Below, piece after piece: positions 11,896-24,237 of a stretch of 64,000 nt of DNA (positions within the stretch are counted from its first letter, which is position 1; every line of letters starts with the position of its first letter). Source of the DNA: Darksidea phi (Eukaryota > Ascomycota > Dothideomycetes > Pleosporales > Lentitheciaceae); contig JASJFT010000125.1 of the NCBI GenBank assembly GCA_030770425.1, positions 1 to 64,000 on the forward strand, in the 5' to 3' direction. A program made the position numbers and the translations under genes. Under the pieces are notes generated by a model. It worked only from the letters and a program-made list of their open reading frames with translations, was not told where the DNA came from and did no database searches.

Positions 11896-12963
11896 TACGC
11901 CGCCTGATGCGTAGATCACGTTGCAGATTGTCGCCGTCGTTTGGTGGTTTCGGAATAATTGTAATACCGCGTCCCCCTCCGCTCAGGCGATTATCGGTCG
12001 ATTTTACAATGTTTCTTTGAGTCCAGTAATCTGTGTTTCTTGTATATTGTTTCGAGCATGGTGTTGGGTGGTGTTCCTAACGGTAGTGCACCAAAGGTAA
12101 CATGAGCTTGAAGTTTTGTTTTAGGGAATCATACGGCGTTTTGTCCTCGTTTGTATTTTGGTCCTTTTTTGCATTTACCGGAGCTGGAGCGGCTGCGGGG
12201 GGTTCCCCCACTTGTCATCTGAGTCTGGCATTTGCGTGGTGAGGTGGAATGTTTGTCCCGTTTGGGATGGAATGTAGCAGGTAAGGCCTTGCCTGCTTTA
12301 TCCCTCGACCTGTGATATATACCTATATGCTTAGCTTGACATTTTCTCTCTGCTCTTTCTGTTCTTCTTTTCTTTTGTCAAGGCTGTTGGCTGGAAAGTC
12401 GGTAGTCCAAATGCGGTGGTTATTTCGCGTCCTCTTCGCTCTTTTTCCTATAAGGATATCACGCTCGTTTTATACCCGGGTTGGAAATTTTGCTCGGGCT
12501 CCTCAAATTGTTCACTTCGCTCTCGTTTCTTTTCTCGTTTCTCTCATTGTAGGGTTCACCCTCCAAGTAAACAGACTGTCGGTCGCTTTTTTTTTGCTTT
12601 TACTTTCACATTTGAATTCGGCGCTCGGCCCCTTCTCCACTCGCTCTTCTCGTCGGGCTAGGCTTGGGATCAGATGCATGGATGCATGGAGGTGGTGTAT
12701 AGTTGATTTGAGGGTTAGGGAAGTCTTGCTTAGATGGGCGTGTGGGGTGAGTGGTTTATATTGTGAATCAAACAGAATGAAGTTATTTTTTTGTTTTCGC
12801 TATGCGCGAAAGAGGGATGTGTACTGTGCTTTTGCGTGACTGTTATATACTACTACTACTGCTGCTGCTTGGAGCTAAGCCGAGCGAGCGAAAAAGGTCG
12901 TATCTACAAGCTGCGTGATAGAGCGATTCCCGCCAATTCACATGTAGCGAATCCTCCGCGCAT
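11896..12963. other. Convergent 3' intergenic region
   Basis: About 1.07 kb between the 3' ends of rim15 and the mannosidase gene. It is T-rich with CTA/CTG microsatellite-like repeats near 12850 and presumably holds both 3' UTRs. The 175-codon plus-strand ORF at 12312-12839 is compositionally a T-rich artefact. Confidence 0.6.
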
Positions 12964-15900
12964 CTAAAGCACAAGCTTAAACGTGGCAATCTCAAAAGCT
13001 CGAAGCTGTAGCTTCACTCCCTGCTTCCCCTTCCCATCTATACCAGCCCCATGACCCACCTTCACCATGCCCACACTCAGCTCCTCAATCTCATCCTCGA
13101 GTGCGTTAACCTTCCACACACTCTTGACTTTCAACCCACCCCACGTAAGCACCGCCTTGCTCTTGCCCCCAAGGGCATCATAGATGCGTAAAATGACACT
13201 GCGCCCCTTTTTGACAGGGAGCTCGCCACGGGAGACATCTTCGTCGTCTTCGCCGCGTTTGATGGTGTCGAGGATGAGGTTAGGAGCGCCATGGATGTGG
13301 AAGGTGTTTAGGAGGGAAGGGTTGGCGTTACTGCTGGTAGCCTGTTTGTGGCCGACAATGCGAAGCGGGTTGTTGAATTCGAAAGCTTTGCGAACGGTGG
13401 CTTCGGTTAAACCACCGGCGTGAGGAAAGATGGCGTAGCGCGTGCGATGACGACCCATGTCTGCGTGTGCATCTGGGGCTTTTGGTGCGCGGAGGAGGGA
13501 GAGACGCATGACATTTCCTGCGACTGCGAAACCGTATTTGGAGTCGTTCAGGATGGAGACACCATATGTGGCTTCGGAGAGATCGGCCCACTTGTGGCAG
13601 CAGACTTCAAACTTGGCCATGTCCCATGTAGTGTTGTAGTGTGTGGGTCGGCGGACAATACCGAATTGCGTTTCGTAGCTCGCTTCCGTGTTTACAATGT
13701 CGACGGGGAATTCTACCTTGAGGAATTTCATTGTTTCTTGCCATTCGATTTCGGCGTCGATTTCGACAGAAGAGGGCACATTGCCGACGACAGCAGCCAG
13801 GGACACCGTAGTCTTGATCCAAGACTTATCCGATATCTTGGTCTCAATCTCAAGGGAAACGCGGTGCGGGCTGTCCTCTGAGATGACGACCTTGGTCGGC
13901 TCAAGCTCTTGACGGGACTGTAGATGATATACTTCTACATCCCAAGCCTGCCAGTAGAGCGGCTTGTCGTCAAAGATCACAAGCTGAGCGGCTTTTGCGC
14001 CCTTGGGGATGAGTTCGCGATCTGCGGAGATGTCATACAGGGACGTGATAACACCGTTGGAGACTTCCACTACATATTGTGAGTTGCGTAGCTCGAAGAC
14101 CTTGGGTCGAGTTTCTTTGATCGAAGCGGTGTGAGCAGAGTATGGTGAGGCGAGGGGACGGATCTCCAACGCGCTCAGGCCGTCGCCGCAAGCAAGGCCG
14201 TAGGTGGGAAAGCTGGCGATAGAAGGAAGCTTGATAATTTCGGTACGCGACCATGGTAGCGTGTTCAGTGCAGCGAGCTTGCTGTCGGCCCTGATGCAAT
14301 CGTCAAAGCCCAGTTCGGCCAGAGCATCAGCGAGCAGCTTTTCGCCCGTTGTAAAGACTTTCTCGTATATCTGCAGTTATTAGTAAAGGCTTTGTAGCTC
14401 TAAATCACTTTATTGTACCTCATCAGAGTCATCATAGCACATCTCAATCGAGCTCCCAGGCAGACAATCATGGAATTGGCAAAGAAGCACGTTCTCCCAC
14501 ATGTCATCAATATCCATTTTCGGATACTTGTATGAGCTCTTCTTGCCAAACCCGTTTTTGATGGTTGCCAAAGTAGCCAGATACTCAATATCCCTCAACA
14601 TAATTTCGGACCTGCGGTTGTTGCGCTTGTTGTTCGCTTGCGTCGTGTATGTCCCCCGATGGAGCTCAAAGTAGAGTTCGCCATGCCATGTGACGAGTTT
14701 CGTGCCTTGCTCAACCTTCTTCTCCAGTCTGTCGAAGAAGTCGTCGGCAGAGTCGCCGAGCTTGATACGGGGAAGAAGTCCGGTTTTGTCGCTGATGCCG
14801 CGGCAGCGCCTGAGTTTCTCGAGGTGCTGCCATGTTGGGCCACCTCCACCGTCGCCTTTGCCAAATACTAGAAGCGATGTCTTGTCCTGATCTAGAGATT
14901 TGTGCTGTGAAACACTCCTCTTCACGTCACCGAAGTTCGCTTCGGCGGTGTATGTTTCGCTTGGAGGCATGTGGCAAATGACTTGGCTGTTATCCAGTGC
15001 AACCCAGTTAAAGGTAGTGTGCGGGAAGTTGTTTATGTTGTTCCAGCTGAGCTTCTGGGTCAAGAAGCGTGTCATGCCGGAGATACGGCATACTTGAGGG
15101 AGTTGGGTAGAGTATCCGAAGGTATCTGGGAGCCAGAATGTTTTACAGCGCTGTCCAAATCGGCTCTCGAAGTACCGTTGTCCGTAAAGAAATTGCCTAA
15201 TGAGGGACTCGCCGCCTGGCAAATTGGTGTCGTGCTCCACCCAGCTTCCGCCGATGGGCTGGAACGTGCCTTCTTTGACCTTCTTCTTGACACGGTCAAA
15301 TGTGGACGGGTAGTGCTGCTCTAGCCACTTGTATTGCTGCGCCTGCGAGCAGCAGAAACGAAGCTCTGGATACCGGTCGATGAGATCGCACTGGTTTGAC
15401 CAAGAGCGCGCAACCTTTCGCTTGGTCTCGGCGAACGGCCACAACCAGCAAGTATCGATGTGGCAGTACCCAATACCCGTAACGATAGCCTCCTTGTCGC
15501 TCTCGTATACCTTGTGCGAATCCACGTTTCCGAGATACTCGCGCGCAATCTTACGGCCCTCAACAATGCTCTTCCGGCTTCCGCCGCCGGCAATGAAAGT
15601 GTCCATGATGCGGTTCGCAATCTGCTGCGCCTCATGGTTTTCCCAAGATTCGCCGGGAAACTCGCGTGCAGCATCGCCAATCTCCCAGAAGTCAAAGTAC
15701 AGCCCTCGCGCCTCTAGATTGACGGCCACGATGTTCGCCGTGTGTAGCTGGAAGTACCTGTTCGGGTCCGGCGGCTGGATGGAGTCGCTGCCCGGCGCAT
15801 TCCCGAACATGCCATTGCATGCAATCTCGACGTAGAAGAGATGTTCCTTGCCATCCCTAAAATCCTTGGGCAGGATCCATTGTGTGCGTTCGCCACCGCC

Positions 15901-16418
15901 CGTCAGTCCATGCACGACATCGCCCTCCTTGGTCCAGATCATGCCCTCGCAGTTCGCATCCCACTCGAACTCGAGGTGTTCCTTGTCAACCATGTCCTTG
16001 GGCACTGTGAGCTGGACCTTGAACCAATGCGTCGACCAGCTGGGTCCAAACCATTTGCCGACTTCGGTGGGCTTGAATTCGTGCGCGGTCGCATCTTTGA
16101 ACGTCGGCCGCGAGAGGTCGGGTGGAGAGTAGACGGAGAGCTTGATCCATTCGGAGCCAGAGGCGGTGGCTTCGTTGAGCTTCCTGCGGTAATATCAGTA
16201 GTTGAAATGCCAACCGCCACAGCCACAGAGCTCCTCTCGAGCCCTTTCAGATAGAAAGCTTACGCCAACAACCCCTGTTCACGGTACTGGCCGCCATCAG
16301 TGAACTGCCGCAGGCGGGACTCGTAGATGCTGTGGATCTGCTTGCCCACAGGTCCAGCTGCAAGCTGCGGATAGTCGGTAGAGACAGGCATCGTGAGGTT
16401 TTTCGCGTCGCCGCCCAT
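12964..16418 (-). CDS. ams1: Vacuolar/cytosolic alpha-mannosidase, GH38 (Ams1)
   Basis: Predicted 1108-aa protein in three exons: 16418-16264, 16183-14419 and 14370-12964, with introns of 80 and 48 bp and matching phases. It hydrolyses terminal alpha-mannose from free oligosaccharides; in yeast the enzyme reaches the vacuole by the Cvt/autophagy route. GH38 signatures: the zinc-ligand motif HIDTCWLWP (H293, D295) and the nucleophile motif WLPDTFGYS (D405). The C-terminal exon carries the beta-rich GH38 domain. There is no signal peptide, as expected for class IIC enzymes. The reading frame is open upstream to 16625, but the ATG at 16418 (MGGDAKNLTMPVSTDYP) gives a family-like N-terminus. Confidence 0.93.
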
Positions 16419-16843
16419 TGTGTGAGGTGTTTCGTGGAAGAGGGATGGGAGGATAGCTCCGGGTTGGTGCAGCTGTGTCCCTTGCATCATGTGGAGAGCT
16501 CTCCCCGCAATTGGTCGCGTGGCCCAAGCTTCATCCGAACTCTGATGGCCCGCAAAGAGCAACGAACACTCCAAGACCTTTATACGATGCCGTCCAACCG
16601 TGCAAATCGGTATGGACATCGTCACTACACCGAGTCACGCACGCAAGCACAATATACTGCAGCTCTTAGCTGTTACACCATGTATCATGGGGTGTATTTC
16701 TATTGATGAAGCAGACGGCAATCGCATCAGAAGATATCTAAACGCCCGCGCATGCCATGTCATTCTGTACTCGAATCTGCAGGTGCTCACCTGAACACAT
16801 CAGCTAACACGACAGACTAGCATCGAATTGCCTCTTCGATACT
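16419..16843. other. Intergenic: ams1 promoter and sec9 3' flank
   Basis: About 425 bp between two genes in tandem on the minus strand. I see nothing coding or repeated in it. Confidence 0.5.
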
Positions 16844-18251
16844 CTAGTGGATGCGATCGAGTCTTGCGCGGTTCAGGGCAATCTGGTCATCAACCTTGTC
16901 TGTCTTCGAGATGATGCGGTCGATGTGCTTGTTTTGTGTGTCAACCTCCGACCCCATGGCTCGTCCAAGTTGGTTGAGTCGTTTAGCCGCTATGCCTTCG
17001 TTAGTTCCACCTCGAGATCATGAACTCATCAACTCACCACCGTGCAACTGGTCAAGGTTGTCGTCAATCTCATTCTCCATCGCATCGTCGTCCGAATCAG
17101 CTTCGAACTGATACTTCGCGCGGTCTGCCAAAGTGCTCCGGCCAGGTCCCGCACCGCCAGCAGCCTGCACGCCTCTCTTCAGCTCGTCCTGCCGGGCGTT
17201 TGACTCCCACGCCGCTTTACGTGTTGCATCCCTCTGTGCGCGTTCTGCATGGTGGGTTTCCTAGAGGCTGGTAAGTCAACGCACTAGCTGGTCAGGTGGC
17301 CAAATATACCATGAGCTTCTGGTCCCTAGCTTCTGCCCGCGAGTTAGACGTGAACGGGTTGCCGACGTGTACAGCAAACATGCTCCGGTTCAGCGTCTTC
17401 AACTCTCTGGCCTTCTCCTCTGCAATTCTGTTCTGGCTGGACGCAAGATCCAAATTCCGCTCTGTATTGTGGATCCGATCTCCCTGCGCCCCGAGCCTGG
17501 CAAGCGTATCGCGGCCGGTCTCTTCAGCCTGTTGAGCGAGTCGCAGAGCGTTTCGGGTAGAGCTGACATCCTGCTGCTTCATAAACTTGATCTCGTTCTT
17601 GCTATACAATGGTTAGCATGGCACTTTGCAAGATAAGATAGACTATCATACGTCGCGGTAATGTCCTCCTCCTCCTGCTCTTCGGCCGTCAGTTGCCGAT
17701 CGTCGTATCGTGGCCCGCTGCCGTAGGCACCGCTCTCTCCATAGGCACCGCTCTGTCCGTAACCACCGCTCTGCTGGCCAGACACCCCCGATTGAGGTTG
17801 CTGTTGACGCTGTTGGTAGCGGTCCGCCGCTCCACCGAATAGGGCACCGCGGTCGGCGTCATCGGCCGGTCCTAGGCCTGGAGGCGATGCATCAGTATCC
17901 ACGCCTCGCTACTCAAGTTTGCGACATACCTCCATAACCTCCCTGACGCGCTGGTGGTTGCTGTCCACCGCCACCGTAGCGGTCTCCGCCATATCCTCCT
18001 TGTTGCCCATAGCTACCACCGCCTCCGTATCGCTGTCCCTGGGAAGTCACAGCCGGCGTCTTCTCTTGTCTGAACGAGTCATTTCCTCCACTGTAGGCAG
18101 GTGGTGGCTGATTGGCATAGGGGTCCTTTGCGGGCTGGGCCGCGTACGGGTTCTGCGCTGGAGGTGTAGCCTTGCCCTTGCGGCTTCCAAAGAGCTTAGA
18201 TCGGTCATCGTCCACACCGGCGTCACCATCTTTCTTCTTGAAGAGTCCCAT
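16844..18251 (-). CDS. sec9: SNAP-25-type t-SNARE (Sec9 homologue)
   Basis: Predicted 402-aa protein in five exons: 18251-17930, 17877-17652, 17601-17310, 17260-17038 and 16989-16844. All introns are about 48-52 bp with GT..AG ends and consistent phases. Sec9 supplies the Qb and Qc helices to the plasma-membrane SNARE complex for exocytosis. The N-terminus (MGLFKKKDGD) and a Gly/Tyr/Pro/Gln-rich region are followed by the Qb helix (LARLGAQGDRIHNTE, zero-layer Gln in LGAQ) and, at the C-terminus, the Qc helix (MGSEVDTQNKHIDRI, zero-layer Gln in VDTQ). There is no transmembrane segment, as in all SNAP-25 relatives. The gene end at TAG 16844-16846 coincides with the end of the Qc helix. Confidence 0.92.
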
Positions 18252-18943
18252 GGTTTACTGCTACCATATTGTTAGTGGAAGAACAATTGGCTTTGTCAAT
18301 TGTGCGTCTTCGGACGTGTGCCTTCGAGGGTCGAGCGGCTGAGCGACGGGGCGGGGTACGTACATGCTTCGCAAACTTCCGTTGTTCAAACCCGGACGTA
18401 TATCGAACAAAGCAAAGATATCTAGCGACAATATGAGGAACCTGAGTGCTTCTGGAGGTTGCCAACTTATTTGAGGACCGAATGGTGTTTGAAGGTTGGG
18501 AGGTGTCGCATTGGGTGTTTCAATCGAACGAAGTAAGCGCTCGCAAGCTGATGACTAGCGTCGTGTGGCTGTGACGCCACACCGTGGGGCTGGCGTTGAA
18601 GATGGCGATTTACTTGCACTGCCCGTTTGGACGCGTATATAGTATTATAGTATTCACAGTTGGGCAATGGGTGGAGCATGGATATAATTACGTATTCAGT
18701 TCTTCACCGATGCATTCTTAGGCGTTGAATCCGAACTCTGGAGAGATGATGGAACGGACTTTGATGCGCTGGACCCTGCATATGCTGACGGAGCAGCTGT
18801 ACCAAAATAAATCTTGCTATGGAGAGCAGACTCGAACCAGCAAGCGTATTGTTGAATTGTGGCTGCGCCGGGTATCTAAATGGTATGAAAAATGACAATG
18901 CAAAGTTACCCAGAAATCCGTGACTCCATGTCTATAGAGATAC
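18252..18943. other. Intergenic: sec9 promoter and dehydratase 3' flank
   Basis: About 690 bp with no supportable gene. The element near 18830 that resembles a tRNA T-loop (GGTTCGAGTC on the minus strand) lacks a pairing T-stem and a cloverleaf. Confidence 0.5.
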
Positions 18944-20434
18944 TCAATGCATGGCCTCCGCTGCACTCATAGTATCCTGGAGGTGATTCAAAGCCTTCTT
19001 CGTCCACACTATGCCACCGACGTCCCCATTTCCCTCTGGTAGCAGTTCCTCGTCGTTTGGGAGCGCATCGTGTTCTTCCTTCGTCCAGATCTCTGTTCCT
19101 TCAACCACAGGGAACGGCGTCAGCACACGACTAATATCGCCCCACCACACTTCCCCAAACTTCATGTACCAATTAACAGTTATTTTCAGGCCATCGTCAA
19201 ATCCGACTTTTGGCTGCCACCCTAGCGCAGCCAATTTCGACCCGTCTGTGGCGTATCGCATATCATTGAACGGTCGATCTTCCGTATGCTGGACCCATTT
19301 CTCCAGCTCTTCCGTTGTCTGGTATGGAAACCCAAATATGTCCAACAGTTTGTGGCAGATTTCAGTATTTGAGATCTCGTCTTTAGATGCGATGTTGTAG
19401 ATTTGACCGACAACTCCTTTGTGGAAGATGGTGTCGAGTGCATCTACTATATCGCCCGCGTATACGTACCGCCGGGTGGGCGATCCGTCGCCATGAACTA
19501 GGAGTTTGCTTTTCCGTTGTAGCAACATGATAAATTTCGGTATAATTTCTGTAGGCATTCAGCCGTTGCTTTTCCTCGAATCGCAAGTGACATACTCTCT
19601 GGAAATTGATGCGGCCCGTAAACATTGTTACTGCGCACCGTGATGAGAGGCAACTTGAAGCTTTTTCGGTATGCGCTGACCATCATCTCCGCCGCCGCCT
19701 TGCTAGCCGAATATGGGTTCGTAGGAGCAAGCAAGCTCGTCTCACTCAGATCTGCCGCGTCGATGGGTACGTCCCCGTACACTTCATCTGTGGAGATGTG
19801 TATGAAGCGAGAGACGCCATGCTCCCTTGCGCTTTCCAGTAACACATGCGTTCCGTATACATTCGTGTTCGTGAACTGGTACGAATTGCCGAAGCTAAGG
19901 TCGACGTGCGATTGCGCCGCAAAATGGAAGATGGTATCGATCTTGTGTTTGCGAAGCACTTTTTTCACCTCCGCGGGCGACGTGATGTCGCCTTGCTCAA
20001 ACGCGAAGTTCGCGCGGCCATCGAGGATGCGCGTGTTGTTGAGCGTTGCGCAATAGTCAAGCTTGTCGAACGAAATGATATTGTAGTGAGGATACGTGAG
20101 AGTCAGATGGCGAACGAACCAGCAAGCTCTACAAAGCCGTCAGCCTGTTCCCTCTCTGCGCTCGCGTGTTGGCACGTACATGAAGCCTGCCCCGCCGGTA
20201 ACCAGCACGTTCCTCGTATCAACAAGCGGCGCGAATTTGGTGCTTCCGGTAAGAATAGGCGCCTGCTTCCACAGCTCATCTGTGAGATATGATCGGGGGT
20301 TCAGAATAGTAGAATCTCTGCGGTCTGTCGTGCGCAATTAGCGTTGGGGTGCGAAGGAAAAAGCAACCCCGCGACGTACGTTTGACCCCGTTGACGGGGT
20401 AAGGGGCGCAGTCCGGGCTCTCGACGGCGGACAT
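18944..20434 (-). CDS. NDP-glucose 4,6-dehydratase (RmlB-like, probable UDP-rhamnose route)
   Basis: Predicted 445-aa protein in four exons: 20434-20380, 20324-20180, 20128-19596 and 19548-18944. It belongs to the extended SDR family and converts an NDP-glucose to the 4-keto-6-deoxy sugar. In fungi such as Botrytis the equivalent enzyme acts on UDP-glucose, with a separate epimerase/reductase finishing UDP-rhamnose. Visible signatures: the NAD-binding GGAGFIA (formed across the second splice junction), the catalytic triad region STDEVYG (T180, D181, E182), YSASK (Y206, K210), and the NNVYGPHQFPE substrate loop. The 18-residue first exon is short but spliced in phase. The C-terminus extends somewhat beyond bacterial RmlB. 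The partner epimerase/reductase is not in this window. Confidence 0.9.
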
Positions 20435-21240
20435 TTTGACTGGAGCCGCCAATGCGAAGAACGCATACGGATCAGTTTTGAAGCAAGTGTCTCGCGCATT
20501 TCAGGCCTAATTGCGAGTGCAGTCTACAATCACAAGTTTGACATGTTCGCGGAGAAAAGCCATGCTAGCCGAAATTAGAGATCCTTCCGACAGGGTCATA
20601 TGACGTCGGATGCTGATGATGCCAGGGATCAGCATGTCTAGCCTACTTGTACTCTTAAACGATGCAGAAGGTAACACCCATAGCAGGATTTGCTCTGCTT
20701 CACAGTGTCTGTTCGGCTTGCTAGATTTGATAAAATCGACCACGGCAGAGCCAGAACGGGATCCGTGGCACATGGGATTGGAAGTTCGTGGCGCACATGA
20801 GACGGCTGAGAACAGCCCCTGTCACATTCTCTAACCGGGATTAGGATGTGTAGGATTCATATTTCATTCCGGAGCTATAAGCGTTTTGGTGGTGGAATTT
20901 TATAGTAGAACGAAGCGGAGAATGCGACAACATCGCTGCAGGTAAGGAAAAACAACTGTCTTATATGTCGTCTCTAGTAGCATGCAGATATCGTCGGTGG
21001 TAACGGTCGTATGGAATATGACCATCGGATGATTCAATGAGATACGCTACTTGTTACGCACTGATCATCCAGATGAATTGCCAGGCCGCAGGGCTAGGGC
21101 CACCGCGCAGTCTAAATCTCAAAATACTAGATATACTCGACAGCCGCCATCGTCCACAACTAAGGTCAATCCCGGGGTCGTGGGACGCACGGCGTTATGG
21201 GACGAATTTGACTTCTAACCGTCCTAGATTCTCCACCTCA
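20435..21240. other. Intergenic: dehydratase promoter and island margin
   Basis: About 800 bp. Only short ORFs without support are present. Composition drifts toward AT-rich near 21.2 kb, where the decayed repeat begins. Confidence 0.5.
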
Positions 21241-21787
21241 AAGAATACGGAAGTCGGAGTAGTATACGTATAATATAGCTATTAATCTCTAAGATACGAG
21301 CCCCTGATAAGATTTCTCGTCGTAGTCGCTATACTATTTATCCTTTTATTAGAGCCGTCGATCGTTTCGTCAACGTTTTACCCCTATTATATTAAGATAT
21401 ACGAAATCTTCCTTGACTTCGAAGGTCTAAATGAAAGCTTAGTTATAATGGAAAATATTCCAGGCCTTAGACTTTAATTTAAGATAGTTAGGATATATTC
21501 CGAGAGTTCTACTAGGGTATATAGGTATATCGAAGATAGAGGGGGAGGGCTTACGACCCGTAGCCGGAGGGATAGAAGAGATAATAGAATAGACTGTAAT
21601 GGGCTAGGCCCAGGGTAAAACTCCTCGTTATAAAGACCTCGGATCACAGTTTAATAAGATACTATATTATCTAAGGTTATATACTGTTCTATTGCTAATA
21701 ATAACCCTTCTATCTCTTCGTAATACTATCCAGTAGCGACGTTTATGGTAAGGGTATGGCCGGTGCGGGTCGGCCATCCTCCCTGCT
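21241..21787. repeat. AT-rich decayed repeat, left copy
   Basis: TpA-rich DNA, typical of RIP, ending at about 21787 in GGTCGGCCATCCTCC plus CTGCTAGC. The last 130 bp match the reverse complement of 27284-27425 closely, differing mainly by C/T and G/A transitions. The shared blocks include TAACCCTTCTATCTCTTCG and AGTAGCGACGTTTAT. The outer boundary is vague. Confidence 0.75.
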
Positions 21788-22075
21788 AGCGGTGGCGAGA
21801 TGTCATCGTGTTCGAAGCCGCCACGCTGGCAGATTCGTACTAGGTTACCTCCCCTTCAAGTGCCCATTTCGTACAGTTCTTCGCTCCAGTTCGCCTGCTC
21901 ACCACCACATGCTGTTCTCCAGTCTTCCTAAAAATGGTTACTGGCCACCGATGCGAACAGAAGGGGAAAAAATCGAAAGACAAATGCATCGCTGCTTTTT
22001 GACCGACGAAAGGGCAGAGAGATGTAGGCGAAAAAGGCATACAATTGATACTCTATCGACGCGTCATACTATATC

Positions 22076-22507
22076 CTAAGAGGTAGGGGGAGGAACACCC
22101 AGGTAATTCCGTATGTCCCAAATCTCGGCGCTAGGCTGCTGTTCCTGCTTGCAACTTATAGAAACCTGTCTAAGGCCAACCCTAATGAAAATTTTATCCG
22201 AAGCGCATAAGTATAGGTGTTCTTTGAAGCTTTTCTGTAGTAAAGCCGTGTATAAGGGTTTGCCATATAGGCTAAGGACCTCTAACGGTAGCGACGCTTG
22301 ATCAACAAGCGCCTCGACTGCTGCCTGCCGGACGTCTCCGTCTTCATCCTCGAGCCGTGCTGCAATGGCTTGCAAAATCCCTTCTGTGAGGTTGGCCCGG
22401 CCTTGAAACGCCCTGGTTGCTGCCTGTCGGACGCCCAACAAGTCCTTTCTCCGCATATCATAAACGCTATCTTGTCTGGATTCTGAGTCGCCCGCGCTAG
22501 CTAGCAT
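22076..22507 (-). pseudogene. HEAT-repeat C-terminal remnant of a fungal NLR-type protein
   Basis: An open frame of 143 codons ending at 22076 holds two recognisable HEAT units (VRQAATRAF and ARLEDEDGDVRQAAVEAL), then LLQKSFKEHLYLCASD. These resemble the C-terminal repeats and tail of fungal NACHT/HEAT proteins of the STAND/NLR type, recognised from memory. There is no upstream NACHT or kinase part and no good start codon, so this is a 3' fragment left in the island. It could be expressed only if an upstream exon was missed. Confidence 0.5.
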
Positions 22508-22949
22508 TCCACCTGCTGGTCACATTCACAGACAGTTTCCAAAACTCCTTCTTGGGCTATCCTCGCTTACGCTTCAGCGTGCTAACACTATCCACGTTGT
22601 CTCCTATGATATTTCGGTCTGTTACGTCATCTGATGATGGCGACAGCCTGTTTTGTTCCTTCCTGAACCAACACGGGCTCTTTGCGCTCCCGATATACAT
22701 CCGCCAGCCCTTGCACGTGCTCAAGGTCCGTTTCTATCTTCCACCGTCCCCTAGCTGACCCCTTTCATCTTATCTTAACCTCCCTGTACATAATCCGTTC
22801 GACTTCATGTATCTCGCCATCGACGTCAGAGTCATCGGATGTGGTTTCGGGCTTTAGAGGGTCGAGAAACCGGACTGTGCGACGAAGCTAGAACGACTCC
22901 GCGCTCACTGCGCTGTAGTTAGTTTTGCACCTAGAATTAAAGACCTATC
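22508..22949. other. Degenerate island DNA
   Basis: On the minus strand there are protein-like pieces with stops, for example DGEIHEVERIM near 22800. That piece is faintly reminiscent of chromodomain ends of Gypsy elements, but too short to assign. Nothing intact. Confidence 0.35.
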
Positions 22950-23345
22950 CTAGGCCGCGTCCTCCAGATTGGTACTGGAAATTGTGTGGTGGACCTCCCT
23001 GCGAGTGCGCTGTCTTCCAAGAAGCAACGGCAGGTCTTTGACGAGATGAAACAGCGCGCCTAGGACTACCAAGCCGAACGCGCACAAGGGACCTAGAATG
23101 GCAAAGACAGTGAAGCCGTACGAGGCCTGCTAGAAGGCGGCGTTGTCCTTAAGCCGCTCTGTGGCAAGGCCGGCCTGCATCGCGGTCAGCACCAGGGCAA
23201 CGAAGACGGTGGCGGCGGTCATCGAGGCGAGGTTGTCACCGAAGAGGCTGCCATAGTTGTGCCGACTGCGGTGCGAACGAAGCCTTATGGCCCGTGTCAA
23301 AACGGAAGATCCCCGCTCCTTTACCCGATTTGGGTCCGCCACCAC
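22950..23345 (-). pseudogene. Membrane-tail remnant with in-frame TAG
   Basis: Minus-strand frame from 23345 to TAG 22950-22952, interrupted by TAG at 23130-23132. It contains ATVFVALVLTAMQAGLATE, then after the stop ASYGFTVFAILGPLCAFG. These resemble the paired C-terminal transmembrane helices of large fungal ankyrin/NB-ARC-associated proteins, recognised from memory. The stop falls where Gln is expected, so a CAG to TAG change (the RIP direction) is the simple explanation. No upstream body of such a gene is present. Confidence 0.5.
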
Positions 23346-24237
23346 TTTTCACACAGCTAGATTATCATGCCCCTCCATTCGAAACTCTTAAGGCCTACCG
23401 TACCTAACCTTCACATGCTGCAAAGTAACGAACCGCTTTCCTATATTCCAACTTCTTCATTCGGCTACATGTTTTCACAACAGGTTGTGTTGTGAATAGA
23501 TCTAGCTCGAAAGGGGACATGCAGGTGAGTGGAGAAGAGATCGGGATCCACAGCAGGAGCTAGAACATACCTCCAGCGAAGCACAACCCTTGTCAAGAAA
23601 CACTCATCAACATGCCTCGAAGGCAGACCAATAATTACGACAACTGCAAGTGCGCCCGCTTTCGTCCACTGCGGTGGGTGGGGGCTGTGCTTCTTGCACA
23701 TGAATCTCTGCACCCAATCTGCATGGCATCACCGATCTATTGAATTTCCGGTCTGCACTTACCATTTCCGGCTCTTTCAGCTACTGGTGGCCTATGCATG
23801 TGTTATTGACGTGGTCGTTAAGTCTTCCGATGAGACGAAAACAGTATCATGCAGCTCTTGACCAGGATTACACAGATACAGCAGTCGGTGCTCATCGGAT
23901 TTTTACAAACACAGAAAGGAAAAAACATGTGTTACAACCTCTCCTGTATCTACGATTGGCAGCTTATAAGCCAAAGACGTAAATTCAAGTATCAGGTCCC
24001 ACATCTGGGCCTCCATCGGCTAAGGCATTGGAGCGAAATGTGGCTTGTGGGCGCGGCTGTGCATTGCTGCCTCAACGCACAGCTGCCCATTTTCCTCACC
24101 GTCAAATGTAGAAGTAATACTAGAACATCTCCTGTCAATATATAAACTTGCTGCTCCCCTGACCCCTGCGCACACGTCGAGCTTCGCTAAATCGATTTCT
24201 AGTGCACACCACTTTTTGGATCTTTGCACAACCGAAG
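23346..24237. other. Intergenic, upstream of the HET gene
   Basis: About 890 bp, presumably the HET gene promoter. Small ORFs on both strands lack any support. Confidence 0.45.

Noticed and set aside
12312..12839. 175-codon plus-strand ORF
   Set aside because: Driven by T-rich sequence in a convergent 3' region; no domain, and composition unlike neighbouring genes.
18810..18880. tRNA-like T-loop GGTTCGAGTC on the minus strand
   Set aside because: Flanking bases cannot form a T-stem, and no anticodon or acceptor stem is found.
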